A DNA stretch of 64,000 bases from Gammaproteobacteria bacterium (GTDB lineage: Bacteria; Pseudomonadota; Gammaproteobacteria; SZUA-229): assembly GCA_026195255.1 (NCBI GenBank), contig JAPHSS010000014.1, forward strand, positions 62,001-126,000, given 5' to 3'. The first letter of the stretch is position 1. Every line of letters begins with the position of its first letter. The position numbers were made by a program, and so were the translations under genes. Shown in pieces: positions 40,750 to 49,530 of this stretch. Under the pieces are notes generated by a model. The model searched no databases and had not been told where the DNA came from. It was given only the letters and a program-made list of their open reading frames with translations.

Positions 40750-41496
40750 ATGATTGAAAACATCTTTCGTTATTTTTTAATGCCTTCAAATCTAATTACA
40801 ATATTATTTTTAATCAGTTTTCTTGCTATATTAACCAAGAGACTTCTAAAAGTAGCTAAAATATCATTATTTATCGGTATGTTTCTTTATTTTATTTTTG
40901 GAAGTGGCCCCGTCTCATTCTGGTTAATGAAACAACTGGAATATCAATACCCGTCTCTATCACAGGCTAATATATCGAGTGAAGTAAAACATATTGTTGT
41001 TCTTGCCGGCTTTGCAGAAAATATCAGCAGTCGGTCTATAACAGCAAATATTTATCCAGCATCTGCCTACCGGGTTCTTGAAGCGGCCCGACTGTATAAT
41101 AGCTCTCCAGAAACCTTAAAAATTATAATCACAGGTGAAGGCGAGGCTGTGCAATTAATGTCTCAAGTTTTAGTATCATTAGGTGTCTCTACTAGCAAAA
41201 TACTGATTGATAATAACTCAAAAAATACTGCGGACAGTGCCGTCTACATTAGCGAACTGCTTAATCAGCAATCATTTTACCTCGTAACATCAGCGGGTCA
41301 TATGCCACGTGCAGTAGCCGCATTTGATCGAATGAAGTTAAGTTATATACCGTCTCCTACCCACTACATGAGTAAAGAAAATATACTCGCAACAGCATAT
41401 TTACCCACTCCACGTCATTTATACATTTCTGATATGGCTATTTCTGAATATTTAGCGCGCTTTAATGATTATTTGACCTACCATTTTAACAACTAG
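40750..41496 (+). CDS. YdcF/ElyC-family (DUF218) membrane protein
   Basis: 248 residues. Two N-terminal membrane helices, then the DUF218 domain: I-V-V-L-A-G-F, R-V-L-E-A-A-R-L-Y, I-I-I-T-G-E-G-E, N-S-K-N-T-A-D-S-A and L-V-T-S-A-G-H-M-P-R-A-V. ElyC-type proteins affect undecaprenyl-phosphate-dependent envelope synthesis, and members are often found in EPS loci. It closes the Wzx-GT operon, followed by the PEP-CTERM regulatory region. Confidence 0.85.
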   Translation: MIENIFRYFLMPSNLITILFLISFLAILTKRLLKVAKISLFIGMFLYFIFGSGPVSFWLMKQLEYQYPSLSQANISSEVKHIVVLAGFAENISSRSITANIYPASAYRVLEAARLYNSSPETLKIIITGEGEAVQLMSQVLVSLGVSTSKILIDNNSKNTADSAVYISELLNQQSFYLVTSAGHMPRAVAAFDRMKLSYIPSPTHYMSKENILATAYLPTPRHLYISDMAISEYLARFNDYLTYHFNN

Positions 41497-41548
41497 TATA
41501 TTAGTGAAAATATATGTATAGCCTAAATATCTCCTTTTGATATAATTT

Positions 41549-41564
41549 TCACCTGTATGGGTGA
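41549..41564. promoter_or_regulatory. Candidate enhancer-binding (UAS) site, TCACCTGTATGGGTGA
   Basis: TCACC / GGTGA arms around TGTATG, about 165 bases upstream of the -12 of a sigma-54 promoter, a normal distance for an enhancer. It matches 13 of 16 bases of 2709-2724 (other PEP-CTERM gene) and 14 of 16 of 21060-21075. Confidence 0.55.
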
Positions 41565-41711
41565 TGACATGATTCAGCTCTCTAAGTATGATCACAATAA
41601 CAAAATTTTATCTGAATCTAGAAAATATTTTCTTATTCGGAAAACCTTACAGTTTGTGAGCTGGTTAAATAATATTATTTCTAACTCATTGATAATATTA
41701 CATAAATAATA

Positions 41712-41729
41712 CTGGCCTGCAATTTGCTT
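41712..41729 (+). promoter_or_regulatory. Sigma-54 (RpoN) promoter of the second PEP-CTERM gene
   Basis: CTGGCCTGCAATTTGCTT: -24 TGGC (41713-41716), -12 TTGC (41724-41727), GG-N10-GC exact. It is about 50 bases before the start codon. Confidence 0.75.
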
Positions 41730-41779
41730 GATATTAGTGTTGTAAGGTAAAAACTAAATGACTTTGGAAAATTGACGAA

Positions 41780-43333
41780 ATGGAAAAATGTATGAAAGTC
41801 CCTTCATTGACTACACGAAAACTGGGTGTTGCTTCTCTGGCAATATCTTCACTTCTTGTTATCCCTCAGGTACAAGCTGCAGACTGGCTTTGTGCAGGTT
41901 CTAATACATGGGGTACAAGTAGCTGCTGGACGTCTAATGCTGAGCCAGCTTTAGGTGATGATGCTCGAATTACTGTTTCAGATACTTCTGATGTGACAGT
42001 CGATTATATCGGTAGTGTTTACGCAGGAACAGGTCATTGGTATAGCGACCTGATTGTTAATAATTCATCAACCGGTGATGCAATATTTAATCAATTTGTG
42101 AACAATGAACTGAATGTCAATTTGGCCATATTTGGTACTGATGGAAAGGCGACTGTTAACCACAGCGCAGGCTTTTCTAATATTAGTTATGCCATACTAG
42201 GCAGCAATTACACTGCTCAATCAACTTATAATCTATCTGGTACAGCTGAGATTGAATCTGCTGGTTTTTATGTAGGTAGTCGCGGACAAGCTGTGATGAC
42301 TCAATCAGGTGGCGCTCTAAGCGTTGCTAATGAATTCTCGATTGGTCATGAAAACGGTGGCAATGGTGAATATAATCTTTCTTCTGGTAACCTTAATGTT
42401 GCAGGCACTGAATATGTTGGATACTTTGGAAATGGTGTATTCAATCAGACAGGTGGAACTCATACAGTAAATGAATTATTTGTTGGCCGTAAAAATGTGA
42501 ATGGCACTTATAACATGAATGGTGGTGACCTGAATGTTACAAGTTCACTAGAAATTGGCACAATACCTGGCGAACCTGGTTCAGGTGTTCAAAATGCAAG
42601 CTTTGTACAAAATTCAGGTAATGTAACGCTAGCTCAGCCCGATTCAACTGTAACAATTTCGTCATCTGGTATGGCTAATGCTCAATATGACCTAAATGGC
42701 GGGAATCTGACTGCAGGTACAATTGTTAATAATGATACATTTAATTATCAGGGCGGTAACTTGAATGCGAATGTTGATAATCGAGATCAATTTAATATAA
42801 GTGGTGGCGGTACTCGTGTTGTAGCCGGTGACTTTGTTAGTCGCGGCAATACTGATTTTCAGCATACTTTTGGCACAGGTACTCCAGGGGAATATACAAT
42901 TAGCAGAACTGCAAGCGGTTTTACTAGTTTGCAAGATGCAACACTATTCAGCATTGAAGGTGATGCTACCTTCGAATCTGATAGCACTTTAGCTATCAAC
43001 TTAACTAATGACTATCTGGACATGACATCACCCTTTATCACGGTCACGGGTGATGCGTATGTAGGTGGTTTACTAGACCTGACTGGTGTTTTCGACAGTG
43101 CGTTACTAGAGAATGATTATGTTTTGACACTATTAACAGCTAGCACTGTTTACGGTGAATTCGATAGTGTTATTTTACCTGGCATAGATAACTGGACATG
43201 GGCTCTTACGTACAACATTGATAATATTCAGCTTTCAGCTATATCGTCCGTTCCTGTACCTGCTGCTGCATGGCTTTTCGCTAGTGGATTAATTGGTTTA
43301 GTCGGCGTTTCTCGTAGAAACCAGAAATCATAA
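41780..43333 (+). CDS. PEP-CTERM protein with autotransporter-like beta-helix repeats
   Basis: 517 residues (505 if the ATG at 41792 is used). Signal peptide to about residue 34 (P-Q-V-Q-A). About twelve imperfect repeats rich in Gly/Asn (Q-S-G-G-x-L-x-V-x-N-E-F-x-I-G, N-L-S-S-G-N-L-N-V, N-M-N-G-G-D-L-N-V) resemble the passenger repeats of autotransporters, that is, a right-handed beta-helix. The end V-P-V-P-A-A-A-W-L-F, hydrophobic helix and S-R-R-N-Q-K-S is the exosortase sorting signal. It has no beta-barrel, so export is by Sec and exosortase. A structural matrix protein is likely. Confidence 0.88.
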   Translation: MEKCMKVPSLTTRKLGVASLAISSLLVIPQVQAADWLCAGSNTWGTSSCWTSNAEPALGDDARITVSDTSDVTVDYIGSVYAGTGHWYSDLIVNNSSTGDAIFNQFVNNELNVNLAIFGTDGKATVNHSAGFSNISYAILGSNYTAQSTYNLSGTAEIESAGFYVGSRGQAVMTQSGGALSVANEFSIGHENGGNGEYNLSSGNLNVAGTEYVGYFGNGVFNQTGGTHTVNELFVGRKNVNGTYNMNGGDLNVTSSLEIGTIPGEPGSGVQNASFVQNSGNVTLAQPDSTVTISSSGMANAQYDLNGGNLTAGTIVNNDTFNYQGGNLNANVDNRDQFNISGGGTRVVAGDFVSRGNTDFQHTFGTGTPGEYTISRTASGFTSLQDATLFSIEGDATFESDSTLAINLTNDYLDMTSPFITVTGDAYVGGLLDLTGVFDSALLENDYVLTLLTASTVYGEFDSVILPGIDNWTWALTYNIDNIQLSAISSVPVPAAAWLFASGLIGLVGVSRRNQKS

Positions 43334-43359
43334 TTATTTAACTTAACGACACAGCAATT

Positions 43360-43397
43360 AAAGCTTTTCTGCTTGAAAGAGTAGAAGAGCTTTTTTT
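43360..43397 (+). terminator. Terminator of the PEP-CTERM gene
   Basis: AAAGCTTTTCTGCT (43360-43373) pairs with AGTAGAAGAGCTTT (43380-43393) with a few wobble pairs, followed by a T-run to 43397. Confidence 0.75.
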
Positions 43398-43453
43398 ATT
43401 TCTGTTACTTTCTAGTTTTAATTATCTTTTGGTTTTGTTATTGTGCCCTTATT

Positions 43454-44440
43454 ATGATTTCTGTTGTTATCCCCACATATAACTGCGCAAACTATTTGTT
43501 GCAGGCAATAAGTTCAGTGATTAATCAGTCATATACTGATTTTGAAATAATTGTTGTCGATGATGGATCTACTGACAATACGAAGTCTATTATCCATTCA
43601 ATCTCTGATAAAAGACTACAGTATGTAATTCAGAACAACCAGGGTGCTTCAGCTGCACGAAATCATGGGCTTGAGTTAGCGAAAGGTGAGTTTATTGCGT
43701 TTTTGGACGCAGATGACACCTGGTTCCCCGATAAGTTAAAAACTCAAATACAAGTTTTTGATGAGTTTCCAGATGCTACAGCCGTTTTCTCTAATTTTCA
43801 TATCACGACTACGGATGGAGAGATTCTATCCGACAATGGTATTTATCAGGATTATGCTATTTTTAAAAATGAGCGTAAATCATTAGAAGATTTATTTAGT
43901 TTTCATGAAAATAATATATATACAGGCAATATTTTTGATTCTTTATTTTTAGGTAATTTTATTAAAACATCATCGTTTATGGTTCGAAGATCTGCTATTG
44001 AAACAACAGGTTTTTTTGATATTAACTTAATAACTCAGGAAGACTATGATTTGTGGTTAAGGCTCGCTCTCACAGGACCATTTGCTTATATAAACAAGCC
44101 ACTGCTAAATAGAAGTAAACGTCTCGGCCAATTAACAGGCGCATCTAATAAATTACGTATCGCTAAGGATGTTGTAACTGTTGTGGAAAAATTTGCCTCC
44201 TCGGATGAACTAAGCCTCAGCAAAGTAATTATTAAAAAAAGATTAAGACAGAAATACCGTGATCTTAGTTTAAACTTTTTAAGTCAGAATGAATCTAACA
44301 AGGCCAGGTCTATTTTAATTCGCAGTATTAAGCAAACTGGTTTTTCCCCATCCACAGTTGCATTGCTAGGCTGGAGTTTGATTCCTGACACACTTAGTCT
44401 GTTCTTACGGAAACGTATTTTACCGATAATACGATCTTAG
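43454..44440 (+). CDS. Family 2 glycosyltransferase
   Basis: 328 residues, soluble GT-A. I-S-V-V-I-P-T-Y-N-C-A, V-V-D-D-G-S-T-D-N-T, G-A-S-A-A-R-N-H-G-L and F-L-D-A-D-D-T-W (DXD) are intact, and the T-Q-E-D-Y-D-L-W-L-R-L-A acceptor loop is that of the EpsJ/WcaA-like enzymes. It transfers a sugar to the growing repeat unit. It stands between the PEP-CTERM terminator and a convergent acyltransferase gene. Confidence 0.92.
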   Translation: MISVVIPTYNCANYLLQAISSVINQSYTDFEIIVVDDGSTDNTKSIIHSISDKRLQYVIQNNQGASAARNHGLELAKGEFIAFLDADDTWFPDKLKTQIQVFDEFPDATAVFSNFHITTTDGEILSDNGIYQDYAIFKNERKSLEDLFSFHENNIYTGNIFDSLFLGNFIKTSSFMVRRSAIETTGFFDINLITQEDYDLWLRLALTGPFAYINKPLLNRSKRLGQLTGASNKLRIAKDVVTVVEKFASSDELSLSKVIIKKRLRQKYRDLSLNFLSQNESNKARSILIRSIKQTGFSPSTVALLGWSLIPDTLSLFLRKRILPIIRS

Positions 44441-44459
44441 TTGGTCTAAAGGGCTTTGC

Positions 44460-45881
44460 TTAGAACTGAAAATATATAAATACCTGGTTTGTCAGAGGAG
44501 GGAATACCCAAAGCATTACTGCAAAATAGCTATAAATACTTGCTCTAACCAACCAGTGACTATTTACGACTTTTAATAGATCACCAGACTTTTCTATCCA
44601 GTACTCTAAGGCTACTAATGGCGCAGCAAAGAAAATCAACATGCCTGATGCGTAATAAACAAAATTTGTTATTTCAAAGTTTGTAACGAGTACACCCATC
44701 ATCGCCCAAACCTGATCTATTGAATCGGCCCTGAATAACAGCCAGCTAAAGCAGATCAGGTGAAAGAAAAAGATAATTCTCAGGCCTTTACCCACTCTAT
44801 GTTCCATGAGTTTTCTTGCTACACCCTGTTGTTTAAACTCAAATACACGATAAGCGATTAGTAGTAATCCATGATAGAAGCCCCAGGCAATAAATGTCCA
44901 GCCAGCGCCATGCCATAGGCCGCCTAGTAACATTGTTAACATTAGATTACGTAATGTTAATAATTTCCCCAGCCGGTTTCCGCCGAGAGGTACATATAGA
45001 TAATCTCTCAACCAGGCTGAAAGTGTGATATGCCAGCGTTGCCAGAAATCACTTGGATTAGATGCGAAATAGGGCATCTTGAAGTTCCAGGACAAGTTGA
45101 AACCCATCAATTTTGCAATGCCCTGAGCTATAGATGAATATCCAGAGAAATCACCATAAATCTGAAACGCAAAAGCATAGATGCCAACCATGATTTCTGG
45201 ACCTGATAGATCAGAAACGGGTCTTGAGAAAACACTATTAACAATTGGCGCCATATTGTCGGCAATAACAACCTTCTTAAACATACCTATACAAATATGG
45301 TAAATGCCTTCGACAAGGTTTTCTTTAAGCTGAGGCCTTTTCTCGAGAATCTGTGGTAGTAAATTGTAGGAACGTTCAATGGGGCCAGCAACTAGTTGGG
45401 GAAAAAATGAAACGTATAGAGCGAAATCAAGAAAACGGGAAGTAGGTACTGTTTTTCCTCTATATACATCAATGGTATAACTCATAGTCTGAAATGTATA
45501 AAACGAGATACCAACAGGTAGAACGATATTTAATGTTTTTATAGGTACAGGTAAACCAATTAAAAGCAATAATTCAGACATTTCAACCGCAAAAAAATTG
45601 TAATACTTAAAAAAACCTAACATACCAAGGTTGGCACATATGGAGATCAGTAGAATGCGTTTTTTTTGCTGTTGTTCAGAGCTATTATAAATGCCTGTTG
45701 CGACAAAATAGTCGATTATTGTTGATATAAAAATAAGACTTAAGTATCGATAATCCCAATATCCATAAAAAATATAGCTGCCAGCTAATAATAATCGGTT
45801 TTGTCCTTGATGCGGCAGATAACGGTACGCCACTATTATGATCAGGAAAAATATCCAGAAAATAAAGCTATTAAACAACAT
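44460..45881 (-). CDS. MBOAT O-acyltransferase (AlgI-like)
   Basis: 473 residues with 10-12 membrane segments. Motifs of the family: G-I-S-F-Y-T-F-Q-T-M-S-Y-T-I-D-V-Y, F-P-Q-L-V-A-G-P-I-E-R, Q-I-Y-G-D-F-S-G-Y-S, and G-G-L-W-H-G-A-G-W-T-F-I-A-W-G with the invariant catalytic His. These proteins move acetyl groups from the cytoplasm for O-acetylation of polysaccharides outside. The gene upstream encodes an SGNH-like partner, as AlgX/AlgJ do for AlgI, so the pair probably O-acetylates the EPS. Confidence 0.93.
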   Translation of the reverse strand: MLFNSFIFWIFFLIIIVAYRYLPHQGQNRLLLAGSYIFYGYWDYRYLSLIFISTIIDYFVATGIYNSSEQQQKKRILLISICANLGMLGFFKYYNFFAVEMSELLLLIGLPVPIKTLNIVLPVGISFYTFQTMSYTIDVYRGKTVPTSRFLDFALYVSFFPQLVAGPIERSYNLLPQILEKRPQLKENLVEGIYHICIGMFKKVVIADNMAPIVNSVFSRPVSDLSGPEIMVGIYAFAFQIYGDFSGYSSIAQGIAKLMGFNLSWNFKMPYFASNPSDFWQRWHITLSAWLRDYLYVPLGGNRLGKLLTLRNLMLTMLLGGLWHGAGWTFIAWGFYHGLLLIAYRVFEFKQQGVARKLMEHRVGKGLRIIFFFHLICFSWLLFRADSIDQVWAMMGVLVTNFEITNFVYYASGMLIFFAAPLVALEYWIEKSGDLLKVVNSHWLVRASIYSYFAVMLWVFPPLTNQVFIYFQF

Positions 45882-45922
45882 AATTTCTAATCTTTATAAA
45901 TGTGTATTGTTACTTCAGAGGG

Positions 45923-46879
45923 CTAATTTAGAGTATTTAACCTATCATTTGAAATGTATGGCTGAAGCTTTTCTACCAGTGCTTCGGTGAATATTCTACT
46001 ACCTTCAGCATTTAAATGAATGGAATCTAAAAACATGTTTTTTTCTATTTTTTCTACGTTTCGTAAATCGAGTAATGGAATACCTAATGATGTAAATGTA
46101 TCGAGTAATTCAGCGTCAATTGAATAATTGTCTATCACAGGCATAGCCATTACAACTAATTGCCTGTTAGAGCTTTTTATAGACTGATTTAAATTGGTGA
46201 ATGATGTGTAAGTGGACATGGATTTCCCTCTACCATCCATTTCAGTGTTATTTTGAGGGGATCTGTTCAGAACTTGAGTTGTTTCTTTATAGTAGGGTAC
46301 TACAGTATCTAAGACACGATTTCTGATTGCCTCACGATTCACGTAGACGTGTGAGACACTACCGGCCAGGAATCTTAAAAATTGCTGGTGTCGAGTTAAT
46401 CCAGTTGCCTCAAGGGCGTCTATATCCTCAATTTGGCAAAAAAAACCACCAAGCCTGGTCGGATTGATAGGAAACTGATCGCTGAGTTGCCCCCAGGCAA
46501 AACCAATTATCACAAACGAAGAGGTATTTGTTGTTTCGAGGAAGTATTGATTATAAATGCAGTACCAATCTGAAATCGCGGTACCATCTGGAGTGATTTT
46601 AAAAGCCTTAATACTGTTTTTAGAGCTGTTTAAGGTTTCAATATGTGGTTTATCGATAGCATTATTGGTAAGTGAGTTGCCCAGGAAGATCAAATTAGCA
46701 TCACTTGTGGTATCTGAAGCCTGTCTAGCGATCTCAGGAATTGTATATATATGCGATATATTACCCGACAGGCGATCTTCGTTTAATCTGATAGCAATTT
46801 CTAGCAGGACAAGTACACTTAGAACAAGAAGTATAACGAGTTTCTCTTCCCTGGTGCTCACTACCTTTGGTGCACTCAT
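45923..46879 (-). CDS. SGNH-like membrane-anchored acyltransferase partner
   Basis: 318 residues with one N-terminal membrane anchor (L-V-I-L-L-V-L-S-V-L-V-L-L-E-I-A-I). L-I-F-L-G-N-S-L-T-N-N-A is a block-I-like nucleophile region and D-S-I-H-L-N-A-E-G-S-R-I-F near the end supplies Asp/His. This corresponds to the periplasmic transferase half of MBOAT/SGNH systems. Its stop is 42 bases upstream of the MBOAT start on the same strand. Confidence 0.75.
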   Translation of the reverse strand: MSAPKVVSTREEKLVILLVLSVLVLLEIAIRLNEDRLSGNISHIYTIPEIARQASDTTSDANLIFLGNSLTNNAIDKPHIETLNSSKNSIKAFKITPDGTAISDWYCIYNQYFLETTNTSSFVIIGFAWGQLSDQFPINPTRLGGFFCQIEDIDALEATGLTRHQQFLRFLAGSVSHVYVNREAIRNRVLDTVVPYYKETTQVLNRSPQNNTEMDGRGKSMSTYTSFTNLNQSIKSSNRQLVVMAMPVIDNYSIDAELLDTFTSLGIPLLDLRNVEKIEKNMFLDSIHLNAEGSRIFTEALVEKLQPYISNDRLNTLN

Positions 46880-47355
46880 AAACGTTAATAATCCAGATTA
46901 AAGTTGAGATAATATTAAATATTTATGGCTTTATGCCAAAATACACTTTTATTAGACCAAGATTGGGCCTTAGGTACAAGAAAAAATTGTTAATTAGGTG
47001 TTATTTAAAAGAGTATCTAAATGACATTTTTACATTATATAACTAGATTGATTAGTTAACACTAATGGGTGATTAAATGTAAACGTGATATGGTTATAAT
47101 CATAATGGTTGCAGTTGTAAGTTATAGTGATGTGGGCCCGATTTTAAGGCTTGATTACGATGCTCGCATTATTATAATCCTCGCTTGAAGTAACATAAGA
47201 TGTGTCGGGTTAATAGATTCAGCTATCTACATAACTACATCTAAGAAGGTAGAGAAAGAAATTGGCGTTTTCATGAATTCAAAGTGAATATTTAAAGCTA
47301 GTTATATTATAATACGCCAATTACAAAGAATATGGATCTTCGGAGTTATATATAA
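46880..47355. other. Divergent intergenic region upstream of the export operon
   Basis: No gene seen. AATTGGCGT (47260-47268) and ACGCCAATT (47314-47322) are perfect 9-bp arms 45 bases apart, just upstream of the wza-like start; TATTATAAT at 47305-47313 lies between them. A GGGTGA half-site (16-mer 47057-47072, 11 of 16 to the UAS motif) is about 290 bases upstream. No sigma-54 promoter found. Confidence 0.4.
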
Positions 47356-47976
47356 ATGTTAAATGTTAGTATTCTATTAAGTTTATGTCTGTTTATGCTG
47401 GCATGCTCTTCAACTGCCTCAAAAAATTCTGTATTACCAAAAATAGATCACAGTACCTCGTTGACCGTTAATGAATATCGCATTGGTATTGAAGATCAGC
47501 TTCAAATTAACGTTTGGCGAAATCCTGAACTTTCAATCACTATGCCTGTTCGGCCAGACGGTAAAATTTCTATGCCTCTCATTGGGGATGTTCTAGCCGG
47601 TGGTAGAACGCCTGAGGAAGTTGCCAGGGAAATTACTAAAGGCCTTGAAAAATATGTACGAAAACCAAATGTAACGGTTATCTTGACTGAATTACGTAAT
47701 TTTGAATATATTTCACGTATCAGGGTAACGGGTGCGGTACAAACTCCAACTTCATTTGCATATAGACAGGGAATGACCGTACTTGATGCAGTTCTAGAAG
47801 CAGGTGGTGTGACTGAATTTGCCGCAGCTGATAGAGCAAAACTCTATCGTCAGGGAAGTGAAAAAACGATGGTATATGATATACGACTAGGTGGCATTTT
47901 ACATCAAGGTGAATTAGCCACAAACTTTCCATTAAAACCTGGTGATATCATCACTGTACCTGAAAGATTTTTTTAA
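47356..47976 (+). CDS. Wza-type polysaccharide export lipoprotein, XrtA-associated
   Basis: 206 residues. Lipoprotein signal with lipobox L-M-L-A-C at Cys16 or so; Poly_export domain Y-R-I-G-I-E-D-Q-L-Q-I-N-V-W-R and V-R-P-D-G-K-I-S-M-P-L-I-G-D-V, then the SLBB part I-R-V-T-G-A-V-Q-T-P with L-K-P-G-D-I-I-T-V-P. It forms the outer-membrane/periplasmic export channel. It is shorter than E. coli Wza, as in XrtA loci, where a separate beta-barrel exists (50395 here). First gene of the export operon. Confidence 0.92.
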   Translation: MLNVSILLSLCLFMLACSSTASKNSVLPKIDHSTSLTVNEYRIGIEDQLQINVWRNPELSITMPVRPDGKISMPLIGDVLAGGRTPEEVAREITKGLEKYVRKPNVTVILTELRNFEYISRIRVTGAVQTPTSFAYRQGMTVLDAVLEAGGVTEFAAADRAKLYRQGSEKTMVYDIRLGGILHQGELATNFPLKPGDIITVPERFF

Positions 47977-47995
47977 GTAGTAAGGACTTAATATA

Positions 47996-49528
47996 ATGGA
48001 AAATGCATCAAAATTTGATTTTAATTTACTGTTTAAAGAAATTATAGTTAACAGAATTTTCGTAGTAGTTGCATTTGCTTTAATAACTATTTTATTGATA
48101 AGCCTCGGCTCAAAATGGCCTAAACAATTTTCTTCATACACTACAATTTTTGTAGAAGAGGAAAATATTTTAGGTCCGTTAATGGCTGGTGCGGCAGTAC
48201 AGACTGTAGTAATAGACAGGGCTGCAATTGCTCGTGAAATCATCTTTGGGCGTAGCATCATGTACGAGCTCATAAAACAGGAAGAGCTTGTTGACGAGGA
48301 TACAACTCCAGCCGAACAGGAAAGAGTTGTTAATAATATTAAAGGCAGGCTCAATATTTCTAATGTCCGTCATAATTTGATCAAAATTGAATTTAAAGAT
48401 AGTGATGCTGATAGGGTTTTTAATATAACAAATACTATTGCCAAATTATTTATAGAAGAAAGCCTTGCTGATAAAGCCCATCAAAGTACAGAAGCATTTG
48501 AATTTATAGATAAACAGGCAAGTGAATATAAAGATAAATTACAACATGCTGAATTGGAATTAAAAATATTTAGAACAGAAAATATTGATGCACAGCCAGG
48601 TATGTCTCAGGGTATTGGTAGACGCAGTGGTGAATTACAAACCCGCAAAGAGCAAATTATTCAGGAACTTAACGAAGCGAAAATACGTAAAGCATCTTTA
48701 CAGAAACAACTTTCCGGCGAAGCCCAGGCATCTACTGCTTTTTCTCGAACCGAACAATATAAAACGCGTATCGCTGAATTACAGACACAATTAGATACTT
48801 TAAGAATGAGTTATCATGAATCATATCCCGATATTATACATGTAAAAGAACAAATTAATGATTTAAGGGAAGCCGTAAAATTAACAGACGAGCAAGTTGC
48901 TAGCGGTGTGTATGATAGTAATGTTGATGAGAGGGTTCATAGTAATCCTGTTTACCAGCAGTTACAGCGTGACTTATATGATACGAATACAAATATAGAA
49001 ACTTTGAATGCTCGTTTAGAGCATACTGAATCAAGTATTCTCAAGCAATTAGAACGAGCACGTAAAGTTAGTGAGTTTGATGCTAAGTTACAGGAATTGA
49101 CTCGTGATTATGATGTTAATAATGAAAGTTATTCAGATTTAATGCGCCGTAGAGAACAAGCACGTGTATCAATGAATTTAGATATTGAACAGAAAGGGCT
49201 TTCATTGCGTATAGATGAACCTGCATTTAAACCGCATAGCCCTAGTGGGATTAGATTTCTTCATTTTTTATTAGCCGGGCCAATTATTGGCCTGTTAATA
49301 CCAGTAGGATTAATATTTCTTAACTTACAAATTAATCAAAAAGTTAGAAGTGGTGTAGTTATGATGAATACAACAGGAATACCTTTATTAGGTGAAACGC
49401 CTCATATGTCTATACCACGAGAAGTTAAAAAAGAGACCATAAGTTTGGTTTTAATTTCTATAGTATTTTTAGGTACACTTGCTTTTGTCCTGGTTATGGG
49501 TGTGATGCGCTTACAAGGGAATGTTTAG
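47996..49528 (+). CDS. Wzz-type chain-length determinant, XrtA-associated
   Basis: 510 residues. Membrane helix at about residues 19-38, a long periplasmic coiled-coil (about 150-410: A-S-E-Y-K-D-K-L-Q-H-A-E-L-E-L-K, then Q-T-Q-L-D-T-L-R-M-S-Y-H-E-S-Y-P-D-I), the P-H-S-P-S-G-I-R segment before the second helix, and an additional C-terminal helix (L-V-L-I-S-I-V-F-L-G-T). It controls EPS chain length and joins the polymerase to the export channel. 19 bases after the lipoprotein gene. Confidence 0.92.
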   Translation: MENASKFDFNLLFKEIIVNRIFVVVAFALITILLISLGSKWPKQFSSYTTIFVEEENILGPLMAGAAVQTVVIDRAAIAREIIFGRSIMYELIKQEELVDEDTTPAEQERVVNNIKGRLNISNVRHNLIKIEFKDSDADRVFNITNTIAKLFIEESLADKAHQSTEAFEFIDKQASEYKDKLQHAELELKIFRTENIDAQPGMSQGIGRRSGELQTRKEQIIQELNEAKIRKASLQKQLSGEAQASTAFSRTEQYKTRIAELQTQLDTLRMSYHESYPDIIHVKEQINDLREAVKLTDEQVASGVYDSNVDERVHSNPVYQQLQRDLYDTNTNIETLNARLEHTESSILKQLERARKVSEFDAKLQELTRDYDVNNESYSDLMRRREQARVSMNLDIEQKGLSLRIDEPAFKPHSPSGIRFLHFLLAGPIIGLLIPVGLIFLNLQINQKVRSGVVMMNTTGIPLLGETPHMSIPREVKKETISLVLISIVFLGTLAFVLVMGVMRLQGNV

Positions 49529-49530
49529 TT

